Origin: Chondrilla cf. caribensis
Lineage: Eukaryota > Porifera > Demospongiae > Chondrillida > Chondrillidae
Assembly (NCBI GenBank): GCA_964020155.1
Contig: OZ026549.1
Span: 2,077,633-2,141,632, forward strand
Length of the DNA: 64,000 nt
Reading direction: 5' to 3'
Part shown: positions 1-9,558 of the stretch, piece by piece
Numbering within the stretch: the stretch's first letter is position 1
Layout: the number at the start of each line of letters is the position of its first letter
Notes under the pieces: generated by a model
The model's input: the letters and a program-made list of their open reading frames with translations, nothing else
What the model was told of the DNA's origin: nothing
The model's database searches: none
Translations under genes and position numbers: made by a program

Positions 1-84
1 GGGAAGGCATGAACGAATGTCTAGAAGAGTGGAATTCAACCATTGTTGTTCTTATTAAGTATTCCTTCCAAACACCTACTGTGG

Positions 85-480
85 CTACTGTGTCCCTTAC
101 ATAGCACATAAAGGCATGGACATGCATACTTTACATGGATACAGATTAGTCTCATGGAGCCTGACCCTTTCATATCAACTCGATTGAGAGGGAATTGTGA
201 AAATTCAACTGTACCAGCAGTTATGGAGTGTCTATGGTACAAGCAAACTCACCATTCTGCTGTATAGACAAGATGGAGAATTGGGCCACTCAAACGAATT
301 TTGAAATCTTTTATCCCCTAAAAAGTCCACTGTGCATAGGATCCCATCCACATTCCAGCTACAATCGGCTTCTGCGAGTATCAACGATGGAAGGGATTGA
401 ATCCTCCGTGACCGGCTCGGTGCACAGTGATTCTGGCGAACCCCCCATTTTTGGTTCACCGAATACCGAGAAAATTCTCT
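85..480. repeat. Dispersed repeat R2, copy 1
   Basis: This stretch matches 18030-18680 and 55590-56300 at many positions, including the tract around CTCGATTGAGAGG and the tract ending in AGTCCACYATG. The other two copies lie inside the large segmental duplication; this one is independent, so the sequence is a dispersed family. Open frames across it are not conserved between copies and no protein is recognised. No terminal inverted repeats were identified. Confidence 0.6.
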
Positions 481-764
481 AGCGATTCACGACGGTGTCC
501 CAGATTCCCTGTGACACTCCATGGGTTTCTGATTCTCGTTACCATGGCTATAATTAAGATCCTGATTGGGGACGCTAGCTCGTTTCTGGTTCATCTTCTC
601 TTCAGAGAAACTATCCAATAATAATGTCAGTGGTCTATCAGTTTGAAAGACTCAATCTGGCCTGCTACGTAGACAGTGCCCGTACACGCGGCCGGCTGAG
701 CCACTAAAGGATGGTGGCACCACCACCACTACTTACTAGTTCATACTGGTCCCTCACAGCATAG

Positions 765-2091
765 ATGGAGGGATGCTCGATATTGACAGTCTATTGGTCC
801 GATACAAGGAGGGACGCTCTCTTCTGTAAATCTACAGGTCGAGATGGAGGAAAAGATGCGATTGGTCTCATTTGTGTAGTAAAGTATAAAGAAGATTGTT
901 CACAGCAGGCTCGAACCTTTCCTTTGTATCTGTTTGGAGATATTCAGTCACATAATCAAGATCTCGAAAGTCATGCTACTGTCCACCATGTTCGCGATTC
1001 GCCTGGTGAGTTCTTGGATGATTCAATGTATTATACTGTAGTCGCTTCGACAGTTATGATTGAAGCATGACTTAGATATTCATTTTGCATCCTTTTCAGA
1101 CTCTAGATAGTTTCTTCAATTCAAGAACGGATCAACCCGAAAATCAGGCAAACATTAGCCAATCTCTTCTTCCAAAGAAGGGTGCATGCCCACCACCCCC
1201 TCCACCACCTCCGGATCCACCAGTGAAATCTGTCCCTCTCCAACAGTCTCCCCAAGATGTAGCGGTGGAAGGTACAACTTCAGCTCCTCAACCAAAGACA
1301 CTGGCTGAGAAACTGCAGAGTGTTCAGCTGAGGAAGGTAAACATTTGTACCAAGACCTCTATATCTGATTCATGACTTGTACAGCATTGTCCCTTCTTAT
1401 GTATAAACTAGCTTCGAATTCAACAATAACTGTTCTCATGTTCCAACATCAGCTATATTATACATAGCTTAGCATCCGCGGTTATAGTACGTATTTCCCA
1501 TGTTCTTGCCACTCACAGGTGCCATCCTTTATAGGTAGTCACTCAACGAGCTCTGGGTATTCTGGAAGCAGTGGAATGCCAATGCAGCAGCTTGTTGTGG
1601 ACACATCAGATGTCAAAGGTGTATGCCCACCACCCCCTCCACTACCTCCACCAGTGAAAACTGTCCCTCTCCAACAGTCTCCCCTAGACGTACCAATGGA
1701 AGGTACATTGTCAGCTCTTCATCTAAAGACATTGGCGAAAGAGCTGCAGAGTGTTCAGCTGTGGAAGGTAAACATTTGTACCAAGAACTCTACCATGAGT
1801 TCTACAACACTGTCCCTTTGTATATGTACCAGCTACAACAGTAACTGTCCTTCTGTTGCAGAGTCAGCTATAGTTTAGCATCTGAGGTAATAGTATTTCC
1901 CATGTTCTTACCACATACAGGCGTCGTCTTCAACGAGATCTGGGTATTCTGGAAGCAGTGGACTGTCTGAGGTCATTGCCAGTACAATGTCAATGCGACA
2001 ACAGTTTATTGCCCAATCAGATGACAAAGATGATGCTGTTGCGATCGATAGCAATTGGGAAGACTACAAGATGACATACCAACGTTACTAA
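765..2091 (+). CDS. Proline-rich WH2-like actin-binding protein, four exons
   Basis: Predicted join: 765-1005, 1107-1336, 1519-1767, 1921-2091; phases agree and the frame ends at TAA 2089-2091. Exon 1 (about 80 codons) is not recognised. Exons 2 and 3 are paralogous: each has a polyproline run (residues CPPPPPP) followed by a motif LAEKLQSVQLRKV or LAKELQSVQLWKV at the exon end. That motif resembles a WH2 actin-monomer-binding helix ending in LRKV, as in WASP/verprolin or Ena/VASP-type proteins. Exons 3 and 4 also share a GYSGSSG start. The last exon is acidic. The role inferred is actin filament assembly with profilin or SH3 partners. The exon 2 acceptor was chosen at CTCTAG|AT because it keeps the phase; the alternative CAG six bases earlier does not. 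The ATG at 765 directly follows an in-frame TAG, so it is either the start or the first base after an upstream intron. Confidence 0.6.
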
Positions 2092-3614
2092 CACACTAAC
2101 GTGCTCATACTACTAACATACTAATGTACTCACACTACTAACATACTCATTGTGCAAATTGTTTTAGTTTACCTCTAACTTGTTCATTAATTCAGTGAAA
2201 TTTTTATTATTGTGTGAGATGTATTTTGAGGTTAATTTTCATGCATGGAAATGATGTGTATAATAATAATGACAGTATGAAGGTGATTTATATAGTATAA
2301 TTATAGATAATAATATTATAATCAATAATTTTAATTTTGCATCATCATTTTCATCATAGCATAAGCCAGTACTAAGTAAAATTTCTATTATAAAACCTCA
2401 GTCGGATTATTCCAAAATCTCTACATATAACGAAATCAATGTCAAATCATTCTATAATAAGTTGCAGTCTCCTGAAGGATATATGGTCTCCCAGAGACAT
2501 GTGACCCATCCTCTCTCCTCTCTGCTATGCTGTGAACAGAGATAGAATTAGGGGGTGGGCTAGTGGGGCTGGGCTGCACTGTCAGTCCGATAACTCCCAG
2601 GCCTGTCCATGGGGACCCAAACCTCTGATGTACCTTTGTAAGGGAAGTCAAATACATGCATAAAAATGATCGAGGACAGCCGGGTATATACATACATGCA
2701 GACCTACGTATGTAACTGTATTAAAGTGAGTTTTATAGTATTAGTAATAAATAAATGAAAATAATAATAATATGTCAATAAGAACAATCATATGTAAGAT
2801 ATGAAGCATACAGTAATTATAATAATAATAATATTGACTACTAGTTAAGTAAAAATGTAGTGATTCAGAATGTCATTTTACTGGCTAGGGTTACAGTAAA
2901 GGTGACATCAAAGGTATATAAAAGGTGATCTTACATTTTGAGGTTGATAGTGATATCCTCCCAAAGCCTCACATTTCTGGCAAATATGTAGTCAGTAGTA
3001 TACAGTCCAGCTATGTATTAATGGAATGTCAAATAAAGTCAATTACTGTTTCGGACTATTTTGTCCTCATCAATGCAGAGCTAGCACTCAGAAAAATACT
3101 GCACGAAATCTGCATACAGAGACTAACTTGGTCGGGAGTACAAGTGGAATCGAAACGAAGGAAAAGTACATTTAACTAATTTACGCCATAATTAGTGTTG
3201 CCAGGTCTACAGATTAATCCGTATTCTATGGATTTGAGGTCTAGAAGGAGCATATGGATGGATAACCCCTGTTAGGGACCTTTCTACAGATTAGTATAGA
3301 TAGTAATAATAAAGGAAATTGGAAATTAAACTTAATGTACACAGTTACTGTAACCTACACTGCTATTACAATATCAAAGCCTTAGCTATGGAAAGAATAT
3401 CGCTTACTGTCTACATGAAGTACAATATTGGTTAGATTCTTTACAACAAACGATACCAATGAATATAATACGGTAGCCATTTTAATGACGTAACACTCCA
3501 TTGTAACATTACACCAACAGTGTGAAATTCTGGATTTTTCTACCAATGTACGTAAATATATTTAAGTTACCCCAAGCCACCTCGATAGGCAGCTGGCAAG
3601 TATCTCAAACAAAT
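2092..3614. other. AT-rich intergenic region, no gene seen
   Basis: The sequence is AT-rich with many ATAAT runs and short tandem steps such as repeated ACTAACATACTAATG just after the WH2 gene stop. Short open frames exist on both strands but none shows a domain, conserved duplicate or plausible splice structure. Confidence 0.5.
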
Positions 3615-3720
3615 ACAGTGGGACCCCTGTAATCAGGACACCTTGGGTCAGTCTTTTTGTGTCCTGACTATAGGGGTGTCCTTATTTCAGGGGTTATGTA
3701 CTTCGGATTGAAATTAATGG
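3615..3720. repeat. Partial Tigger/pogo-like end
   Basis: The start ACAGTGGGACCCCTGTAATC followed by AGGACACC resembles the ends of the two Tigger-like elements at 5625-5799 and 10484-11358. Internal GGTGTCCTTATTTCAGGGG repeats the motif inverted. No clear opposite terminus was found, so this is called as a truncated relic. Confidence 0.4.
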
Positions 3721-4044
3721 ACATAATGAACTATAGATGGTTTGCACGACGCGGGGGCATAACACGGCAACCATATTGGGTGGCAAAAAGACACGTTGCA
3801 TCACCAATGACAGGAACGAGACAAAGTCACTACTCTACAAAGATAATGTAGATCTAGAAAGTGTACCTACTGTTTGCAGCCCACATGAGAGGTGAGCCAC
3901 CCAACCTGTTTAAGAGGCTGGAATCACAGTACAGTTACTGTAGATCGTAGAAATTATTCGACATGCTGGATTGATTAAGATATGTTTTATCTTTGGACAG
4001 ATAACGCATGTCACGATTTTTCATCAAAAAACAATCATTCAATT

Positions 4045-4077
4045 GTACGTTTCGCCCACTTGGGCTTCTTCAGGTAC
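4045..4077 (-). ncRNA. Hammerhead ribozyme-like motif, left arm
   Basis: On the minus strand the order is GTAC, CTGAAGA (4067-4073), a hairpin GCCC-AAGT-GGGC, then GAAAC (4049-4053) and GTAC. CUGANGA, stem II and GAAA are the conserved hammerhead core, and the flanking GTAC pair could form stem I. Stem III is absent, as in the small dimer-forming hammerheads reported in Penelope-like elements. This arm lacks the GUU cleavage triplet found in the right arm, so self-cleavage is doubtful. Confidence 0.5.
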
Positions 4078-4119
4078 ACACAACTAAACTAGTTTTACGG
4101 TTTAACGGTTTAGTTGTGT

Positions 4120-4154
4120 GTACCTGAAGAAGCCCAAGTGGGCAAAACGTTGTA
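4120..4154 (+). ncRNA. Hammerhead ribozyme-like motif, right arm
   Basis: On the plus strand the order is GTAC, CTGAAGA (4124-4130), hairpin GCCC-AAGT-GGGC, AAAAC, GTT, GTAC. The GUU before the second stem I strand fits the NUH cleavage triplet. The conserved GAAA is mutated to AAAA at 4144. The two arms together define a complete consensus, but neither arm is intact. Confidence 0.5.
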
Positions 4155-4464
4155 CAATTGAATGATTGTTTTTTGATGAAAAATCGTGACATGCGTTATC
4201 TGTCCAAAGATAAAACATATCTTAAACAGTTACTGTAGAACCTCTCATATCCAGGCAGTGTGGAACCATGGGGTGCCCATAACTATGAAACCAACAATTC
4301 ATCAGATTTACATAGCAATGAGGATAGAAAATATGTTATATATCACTACAGTATTAGTACAACTTAGAGTACTAAAGCCTAGCATTGCATTTTTTGAAAT
4401 AATAATTAAATTTCACGCTCAGTAAAATTCACCTAGTTGCATCTGATTCAGTTTTTTTAGGTTA

Positions 4465-4640
4465 GAAAGAATCTTTGCTGGAGATGTTAAGCTCAGTAAA
4501 GCCGTTGTGCTCGAATTCTAGCCTATTACTAATTCTCGATGTTTCAAAATGGGCCATCTTTGTCACGCAATATAAATTATAACATAAAATCACTGTTGTG
4601 GATATGCATAGGAATGTATATTATATTATGTCGAGCCTAT
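4465..4640 (+). repeat. MITE family M1, degenerate copy A
   Basis: Shared landmarks are CTCGAATTCTAGCC, then ATTCTCG..GTTTC, GGCCATCTTT, GCAATATAAATTATAA and GTAGGAAYACATATTAT. The same series appears at 10811-11100, 21480-21660 (reversed), 33310-34013, 37980-38700 and 49742-50060. This copy lacks the outer inverted ends. Confidence 0.65.
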
Positions 4641-5049
4641 CATACCAGAAGTAGCAATGCAAAGAATAGAGTATAGAATGGGCTAACACTTGGAAAAACA
4701 CTGCCCGGATAACTGAGTTGCCCGTTACTACCGTAAAGTGGGAAAATTTCGTGAGGTTAAAATTTCACATTTTTCGCAATTTGGCCCAATTTGCAAAAGT
4801 TTATTTGCGAAATTCTTACTCGCGAAAATATACTATACATATTGTTCCACTGTTTAAGTGTTCGGGTTCAATCATAGTATTGCTTAAGTACTTCAGTTAA
4901 ATCTAAGTCTCTTCCTAATTAACCCTAACGGGCTCTTTTCAAGCACTGTGAAACTACAGGCAATATAAAGTGCCAACTGAAAGGTATCTGCCCTCCTTTC
5001 TCGCGTCTGAATGCAGCTCTAAACATGGCTCTGGACCTTCACACGGCAC

Positions 5050-5340
5050 GTACATGAAGTTTTCACCTGAACAGAAGGCCCAGGTTGTTAAGTACACCAT
5101 AGAACCTGGGAATAAGTGGGTGAAAGTGAGGTACTCCAAATAGTGGGGCATCAGTCTCAAGGACAGTACCGTTAGGGCGTGGAAGGCGAAGTACGAGGAA
5201 TAACTTTGTAAGAGAAAGCCGAATGAAAAGGAGCCAAATAAAGCGCTACCAAAGCGCAAGCAAGATTGCCCACTGCTTTCTTGGAGAAGAGCTAGACACA
5301 GCAGTGAAGGCTCAAGAACTGGAAAACACAAAATATCACA
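5050..5340 (+). pseudogene. Relic of a helix-turn-helix transposase N-terminus
   Basis: A reading frame starting MKFSPEQKAQVVKYT is interrupted by TAG after RYSK, continues as WGISLKDSTVRAWKAKYEE, meets another stop, and continues as basic residues and then, after a frameshift, LGEELDTAVKA. This arrangement matches the HTH N-terminus seen in Tigger/pogo-like or related animal transposases. Two in-frame stops and one frameshift show it is dead. Family assignment is from motif resemblance only. Confidence 0.5.
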
Positions 5341-5624
5341 ATTGGTTCTCTTCTAACGCCCTATTGCATTCATGTACACATAGTCCACAGGAAAGGTGAT
5401 TGAAGATTGAGTGAAAGTGGTATGCATATGGCACCATCACCATTGTATCTGCAGATAACCTAGCAATTCAACCAGTTGGGGGATACAAACAACTGGGATC
5501 GGCTCTGAGGAAGTGACAGTTTTGCATGGGAGCCGATGAAGAACAAAAGTAAGCACCACGAAATCACTCAAGTTCATCTAACAACAGAAATGTCACACAT
5601 GTACCTTGCCTAAACAAGAACATA

Positions 5625-5799
5625 CAATGGAACCTCTCTATAAAGGACACTTTGGGACCTTAATTGAGGTCCTTATTACAGAGGTTTCCTCAATTTAGAG
5701 GTCATTTGATACACTACAGTACTACACTGGGACACAGAATGGTGTCCTTATTGTAGAGGTTTCCACATTTCAGAGGTTTGCAATAAAGAGGTTCCAATG
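5625..5799. mobile_element. Short Tigger/pogo-like MITE
   Basis: The ends are CAATGGAACCTCT and AGAGGTTCCAATG, inverted relative to each other, flanked by TA on both sides (5623-5624 and 5800-5801). The 175-bp interior has several copies of an AGAGGT / ACCTCT motif and no coding capacity. TA target duplication and the GGAACCTCT end are typical of Tigger/pogo elements. Confidence 0.75.
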
Positions 5800-5944
5800 T
5801 AAACGTAAAATGTACAGCAGGCTAGGTAACATTCAACTGTCCATAATAGCACTCAATAGAATAACCACTGCACAAGTGTGAGACAACCCTGCATGCCTAT
5901 TGTAGTTTACAGTGAGAAACCTGAGACTAAGAACAAAAAAATCT

Positions 5945-7000
5945 CTTTGAGAAGCACTGTGAAACGTTGCCCTTGGATGACGCTCATGTTTCAAAAACAT
6001 ACGGGATTAATAGAAAGCCAGTTATAAACAGGCTCAAGTATTTCCACACTGCAGATGGACTAGCTCCTGATGTGATGCACGACTTATTTGAGGGAGCAGT
6101 GAAAATGGAAATAAAAGCCCTACTCAATGTATTCACGAGTAAAAAAGAATTTTTTTACACTGCCTTAATTAAATAAGCAGTTGGAGACATACAATTGAGT
6201 ACGGCAAATGTAGTTAACTGAGGATAAACACCTGCACTACCCATATTGAACTTATCACAGGTATGCCAAGGCAGGCTTAAAAAAGACATCATTAGTGAGG
6301 GAAGTGCATCTGAAAGCTAAGGGTCACAATATGAAGTAATCAGGTTTGTATTATTACTTGTGTACCCAAATGCACTTTTGTATAATTAGGGAAATAAATA
6401 CAGCTATACAGATGTGCATGGTCATTAGCCAGGTATTTGCCACTATAGTCATCGGAGACTTGGTACCAGAGGAGGATATGCAACACTGGGAGATCTTTCT
6501 AACACCGCCGGACATCCTTGATATTTGCTTGGCACCACAAACCATTGAGCAACAGGCATCTCACCTGACAATGCTGATACAGCCCATCACAAGTCTTTCA
6601 AGGACACATATTCACACCTCAGGCTGACTCCAAAACAGCATGACATGGTGCACTATCCTGAGTGGATTAGAAGGTATGCATGTGGTCAAACAGTACATTC
6701 TAACACTATACTTGTTAACTTGAAATCACAAAATTATGTTTGCAGGTGAGACCACTCATCCGGTTCTGGTGCATGAGGTTTGAAGCTAAACATCAGTACT
6801 TCAAACATGTGGTTGGAGCACTGATGAACTGCTGCAGCAAGAACCTTCCAAAACCCTATCCAAAAGGCACCAGCGACTTCTCTGCTACCACACCTGCAAC
6901 AACAGTCACTTTAGCACTTTCTATTAATTTTGGGCGATGCAATTCAAACTGGCACACCAGGTGCAGTAAAAACAGCGAAATCGTACAGATTCATTATATA
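5945..7000 (+). pseudogene. Decayed multi-exon transposase-like gene
   Basis: Fragments in order are FEKHCETLPLDDAHVSKTYG...APDVMHDLFEGAVKMEIKALL (5945-6175), a segment GDLVPEEDMQHW...DILDICLAP (6400-6570), LRLTPKQHDMVHYPEWIRR with a GT donor near 6673, and after TTGCAG the exon VRPLIRFWCMRFEAKHQYFKH (6746-). The motifs DVMHDLFEG, HYP and WCMRFEAKHQYFK are characteristic of a transposon-encoded family widespread in cnidarian and sponge genomes. A frameshift near 6570 and missing connecting exons indicate an inactive copy. Confidence 0.55.
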
Positions 7001-7684
7001 CATTGTGTCTGTGAACTTGTTACACGTAACACCATGTAGAATTTAGGCATGCATAGTCATAGCAATTAAAAAAACACATGTACGTGTGCTTCACCACACT
7101 GCTGGAAATCAGACTAAGGTTTCAGATCATTAACTACACCAGCTATTGAATGAGCTACTGGACAACAATACGTAACTCTACAAGTAAGTCGTTCCTGATA
7201 AAACATATCTTCTTTAGCTCCTCGCATATGGATAAATTATTCCCTCCGTGCCTGTTTCTAATAGAGTGTAGTATTCAAAGCTCTACCCCAACCCTCAAAA
7301 ATCAACCTTCATACCTGAGAGTGACATGAGTCGTTCGAACAAGAGGTCCAACAGATCACTATTATGCGGTGCCGCAATTGTATCTGCTGCCAAATACAGT
7401 TTCACGTGCTGTGTGACTACACACGCTATAATTTACGATTACAACTGGGACCAGATTTCGTAAAACCACTGTGCCAAACGACTGCCTATTCCACTAGCAC
7501 AAGACGCGTTACCGCGCATGCTCAGTAGCACGTCTATGGTGAAGAGGCCAGTGAGTCTAGATGGAGGCTTAACTGCAAGTGGGCGTAATTAACCCACCGT
7601 TGTTTTTACAGTGTACCTAGTAGACACAATGTACTCTAATTTGTTCATTTGAAATACTCATTCTCCTATTGTCACAGCCTAATT

Positions 7685-7925
7685 AATGTTAAGGAAAATT
7701 ACCTTGGACCACTTGGAATCAAGTGCCATTTATTAATATTCCATGTACTGTTACTCTGTATGACTCATCTTCTATAAAATAGCATGCACAATGTCTAATT
7801 GTTGTAATTACATTTCTGTGAAACTCAATGAAATCCTAAACCAATCTAGAACCCTGGTATATCGATTGTGTAGTACATCATTACCTACCAGCTATTCCAT
7901 CAAAGATGATTGTGAATGTTTATCA
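7685..7925 (+). repeat. Decayed duplicate of promoter and first exon of the 9.5 kb gene
   Basis: The tract from CTAATTAATGT through TTACCTTGGACCAC, GAATCAAGTGCCATTTAT, a TATAAAA box and GATTGTGAA matches 9295-9560. In this copy the start region reads ATGTTTATCATGGGAAC and soon stops, so the signal-peptide exon is broken. The duplicated block includes the putative core promoter. Confidence 0.65.
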
Positions 7926-8403
7926 TGGGAACATATGTGGGAACGATAAAATAGCCATGGACAAAGTAAGCGCATTCAAGAGAAACAAGCCCAATGACAT
8001 CCATCTGATTACTGCCCTTGAAAGAATTGGGAACCCACCAAATATTATGTTACTATTGAAATTGGAGCTCTTGGCCATCACAGAACCGGAAAGAACTAGT
8101 GCACATAGTAGGAAACATCTACGAGCTACAGTGGAGATCCATCCTAGATGATGCTGGGAAGACTGCTGTTAACGCATGTCATCCAATTTTCCTACCAAAG
8201 AAATTTTGAACTGTGAACCTGGCACAATCCAACCTATATCAATCCCACCTTGATTTCAATCCACAATTTTTCCTTCATCCTGTACACAAGAATCTTGTAT
8301 TACCTCATTGCTAATTCACCCAGTTTTACAACTTGCACTGTTTTTTTTTTTCATGCAGCACCTTACTTGCCGTGCAGTTTCCAATATATCATATTTCTCC
8401 TTA

Positions 8404-8458
8404 CCTCCATGCGTCACACACATTTCTTGTGAGGAAACAAGAAATGTGTGCTTGGAGG
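8404..8458. repeat. Hairpin, 14-bp perfect stem
   Basis: CACACATTTCTTGT (8417-8430) and ACAAGAAATGTGTG (8437-8450) are exact reverse complements around a 6-nt loop. CCTCCA and TGGAGG extend the stem after a short mismatch. No gene adjoins it. Confidence 0.75.
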
Positions 8459-9289
8459 CTTGTAACACATGCAAAAACACAACAAAAATAAATTGAATTA
8501 TGGTCTCCCCCCTCCCAGGTTTGACCACAAAAGTCCGTATACTCCACAAACCGTGACATCATAGCTAATTGCACACTTAAAAATGGCGTAAGAAATCGTC
8601 GAGAATTTTATTAAGTTCTTTTACTAGAATTCATTTAGGATTGACAGGTATGATTTTCGCTTGAAAAGCTCCTATGTACTTTAAGATGTGGATTGGTAGC
8701 TATTTACCTACGTATGTGAATGTCTTTATACTTTCCGCGCTGGTTGTGCGGTAATTGTATAACTTCGCGACCAAAAATGGCGTACTCCCGGGTGATAAGA
8801 AATTTTGTATATCTCCAAAGACGTATCATCACGGCGCCTTTAGGAATAATTCTGCTAATAATATAGACTGTAATTCCGGAATAAAATGAAAATTGTTTGC
8901 AAAACCTCGAAACCATATTTTGACCTCTATACTCAGTGCACTCTTGTGTACACAATAAGAAGTACCCCTTTTCTCATATCCACTCACAAAATTATGTACA
9001 TTATTAAGAACATTTGCTCTGAAAGTTAAATTGGCAATAGGTTGTGCAATTATCAATGATGGCTACAGTGAATACAGTTAAAATTATGTGGAAACCAGCA
9101 TGTGTTGTATGGAATCAGAATCCCGTGGTTCTGAAGATTCTTTAGAAACTGTTTAAGAACGGTTTTGTGATGTGGATAAACTCATCTACGTGGATCGAGT
9201 CCAACCAAAATTGATGTGCATGAACATACTGTAACTTGTATTGAGAAATGTCCTTGTGGTGGAGTTAATCTGGTAGACACATTGTACTC

Positions 9290-9558
9290 TAATTTGTTCA
9301 TTTGAAATGGTACATAATTCTCCTATTTCTCACAACCTAATTAATGTAAAGACAAATTACCTTGGACCACTAGGAATCAAGTGCCATTTATGAATAATCT
9401 ATGTACTATTACTCTGTATATTTCATCTCATATAAAACAGTGTACACAGTGTCTAGTTCTGTACATTTCTGTGAAACCCAAAGAAAGCCTAAAGTATATC
9501 GATCGTATAGATACATCGCTAAGTACCTACCTGCTATTCTATCAAAGCTGATTGTGAA
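9290..9558 (+). promoter_or_regulatory. Putative promoter and 5' UTR of the Cys-rich peptide gene
   Basis: The region is conserved with the decayed duplicate at 7685-7905, which points to a functional upstream block. A TATAAAA motif lies near 9431-9438, about 125 bases before the ATG. The start site is not defined by the sequence. Confidence 0.4.

Larger units (their letters stand above)
3975..4225. repeat. Long foldback (115-118 bp arms, 18-nt loop)
   Basis: The left arm 3975-4089 and the right arm 4108-4225 are near-perfect reverse complements around a short loop at 4090-4107. The only differences seen are a 3-nt indel and single substitutions. Each arm carries, in outward orientation, a copy of a small hammerhead-ribozyme-like motif. 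The structure can form a ~115 bp hairpin. It is probably a retroelement-derived foldback, as such ribozymes are known from Penelope-like retrotransposons. Confidence 0.8.
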
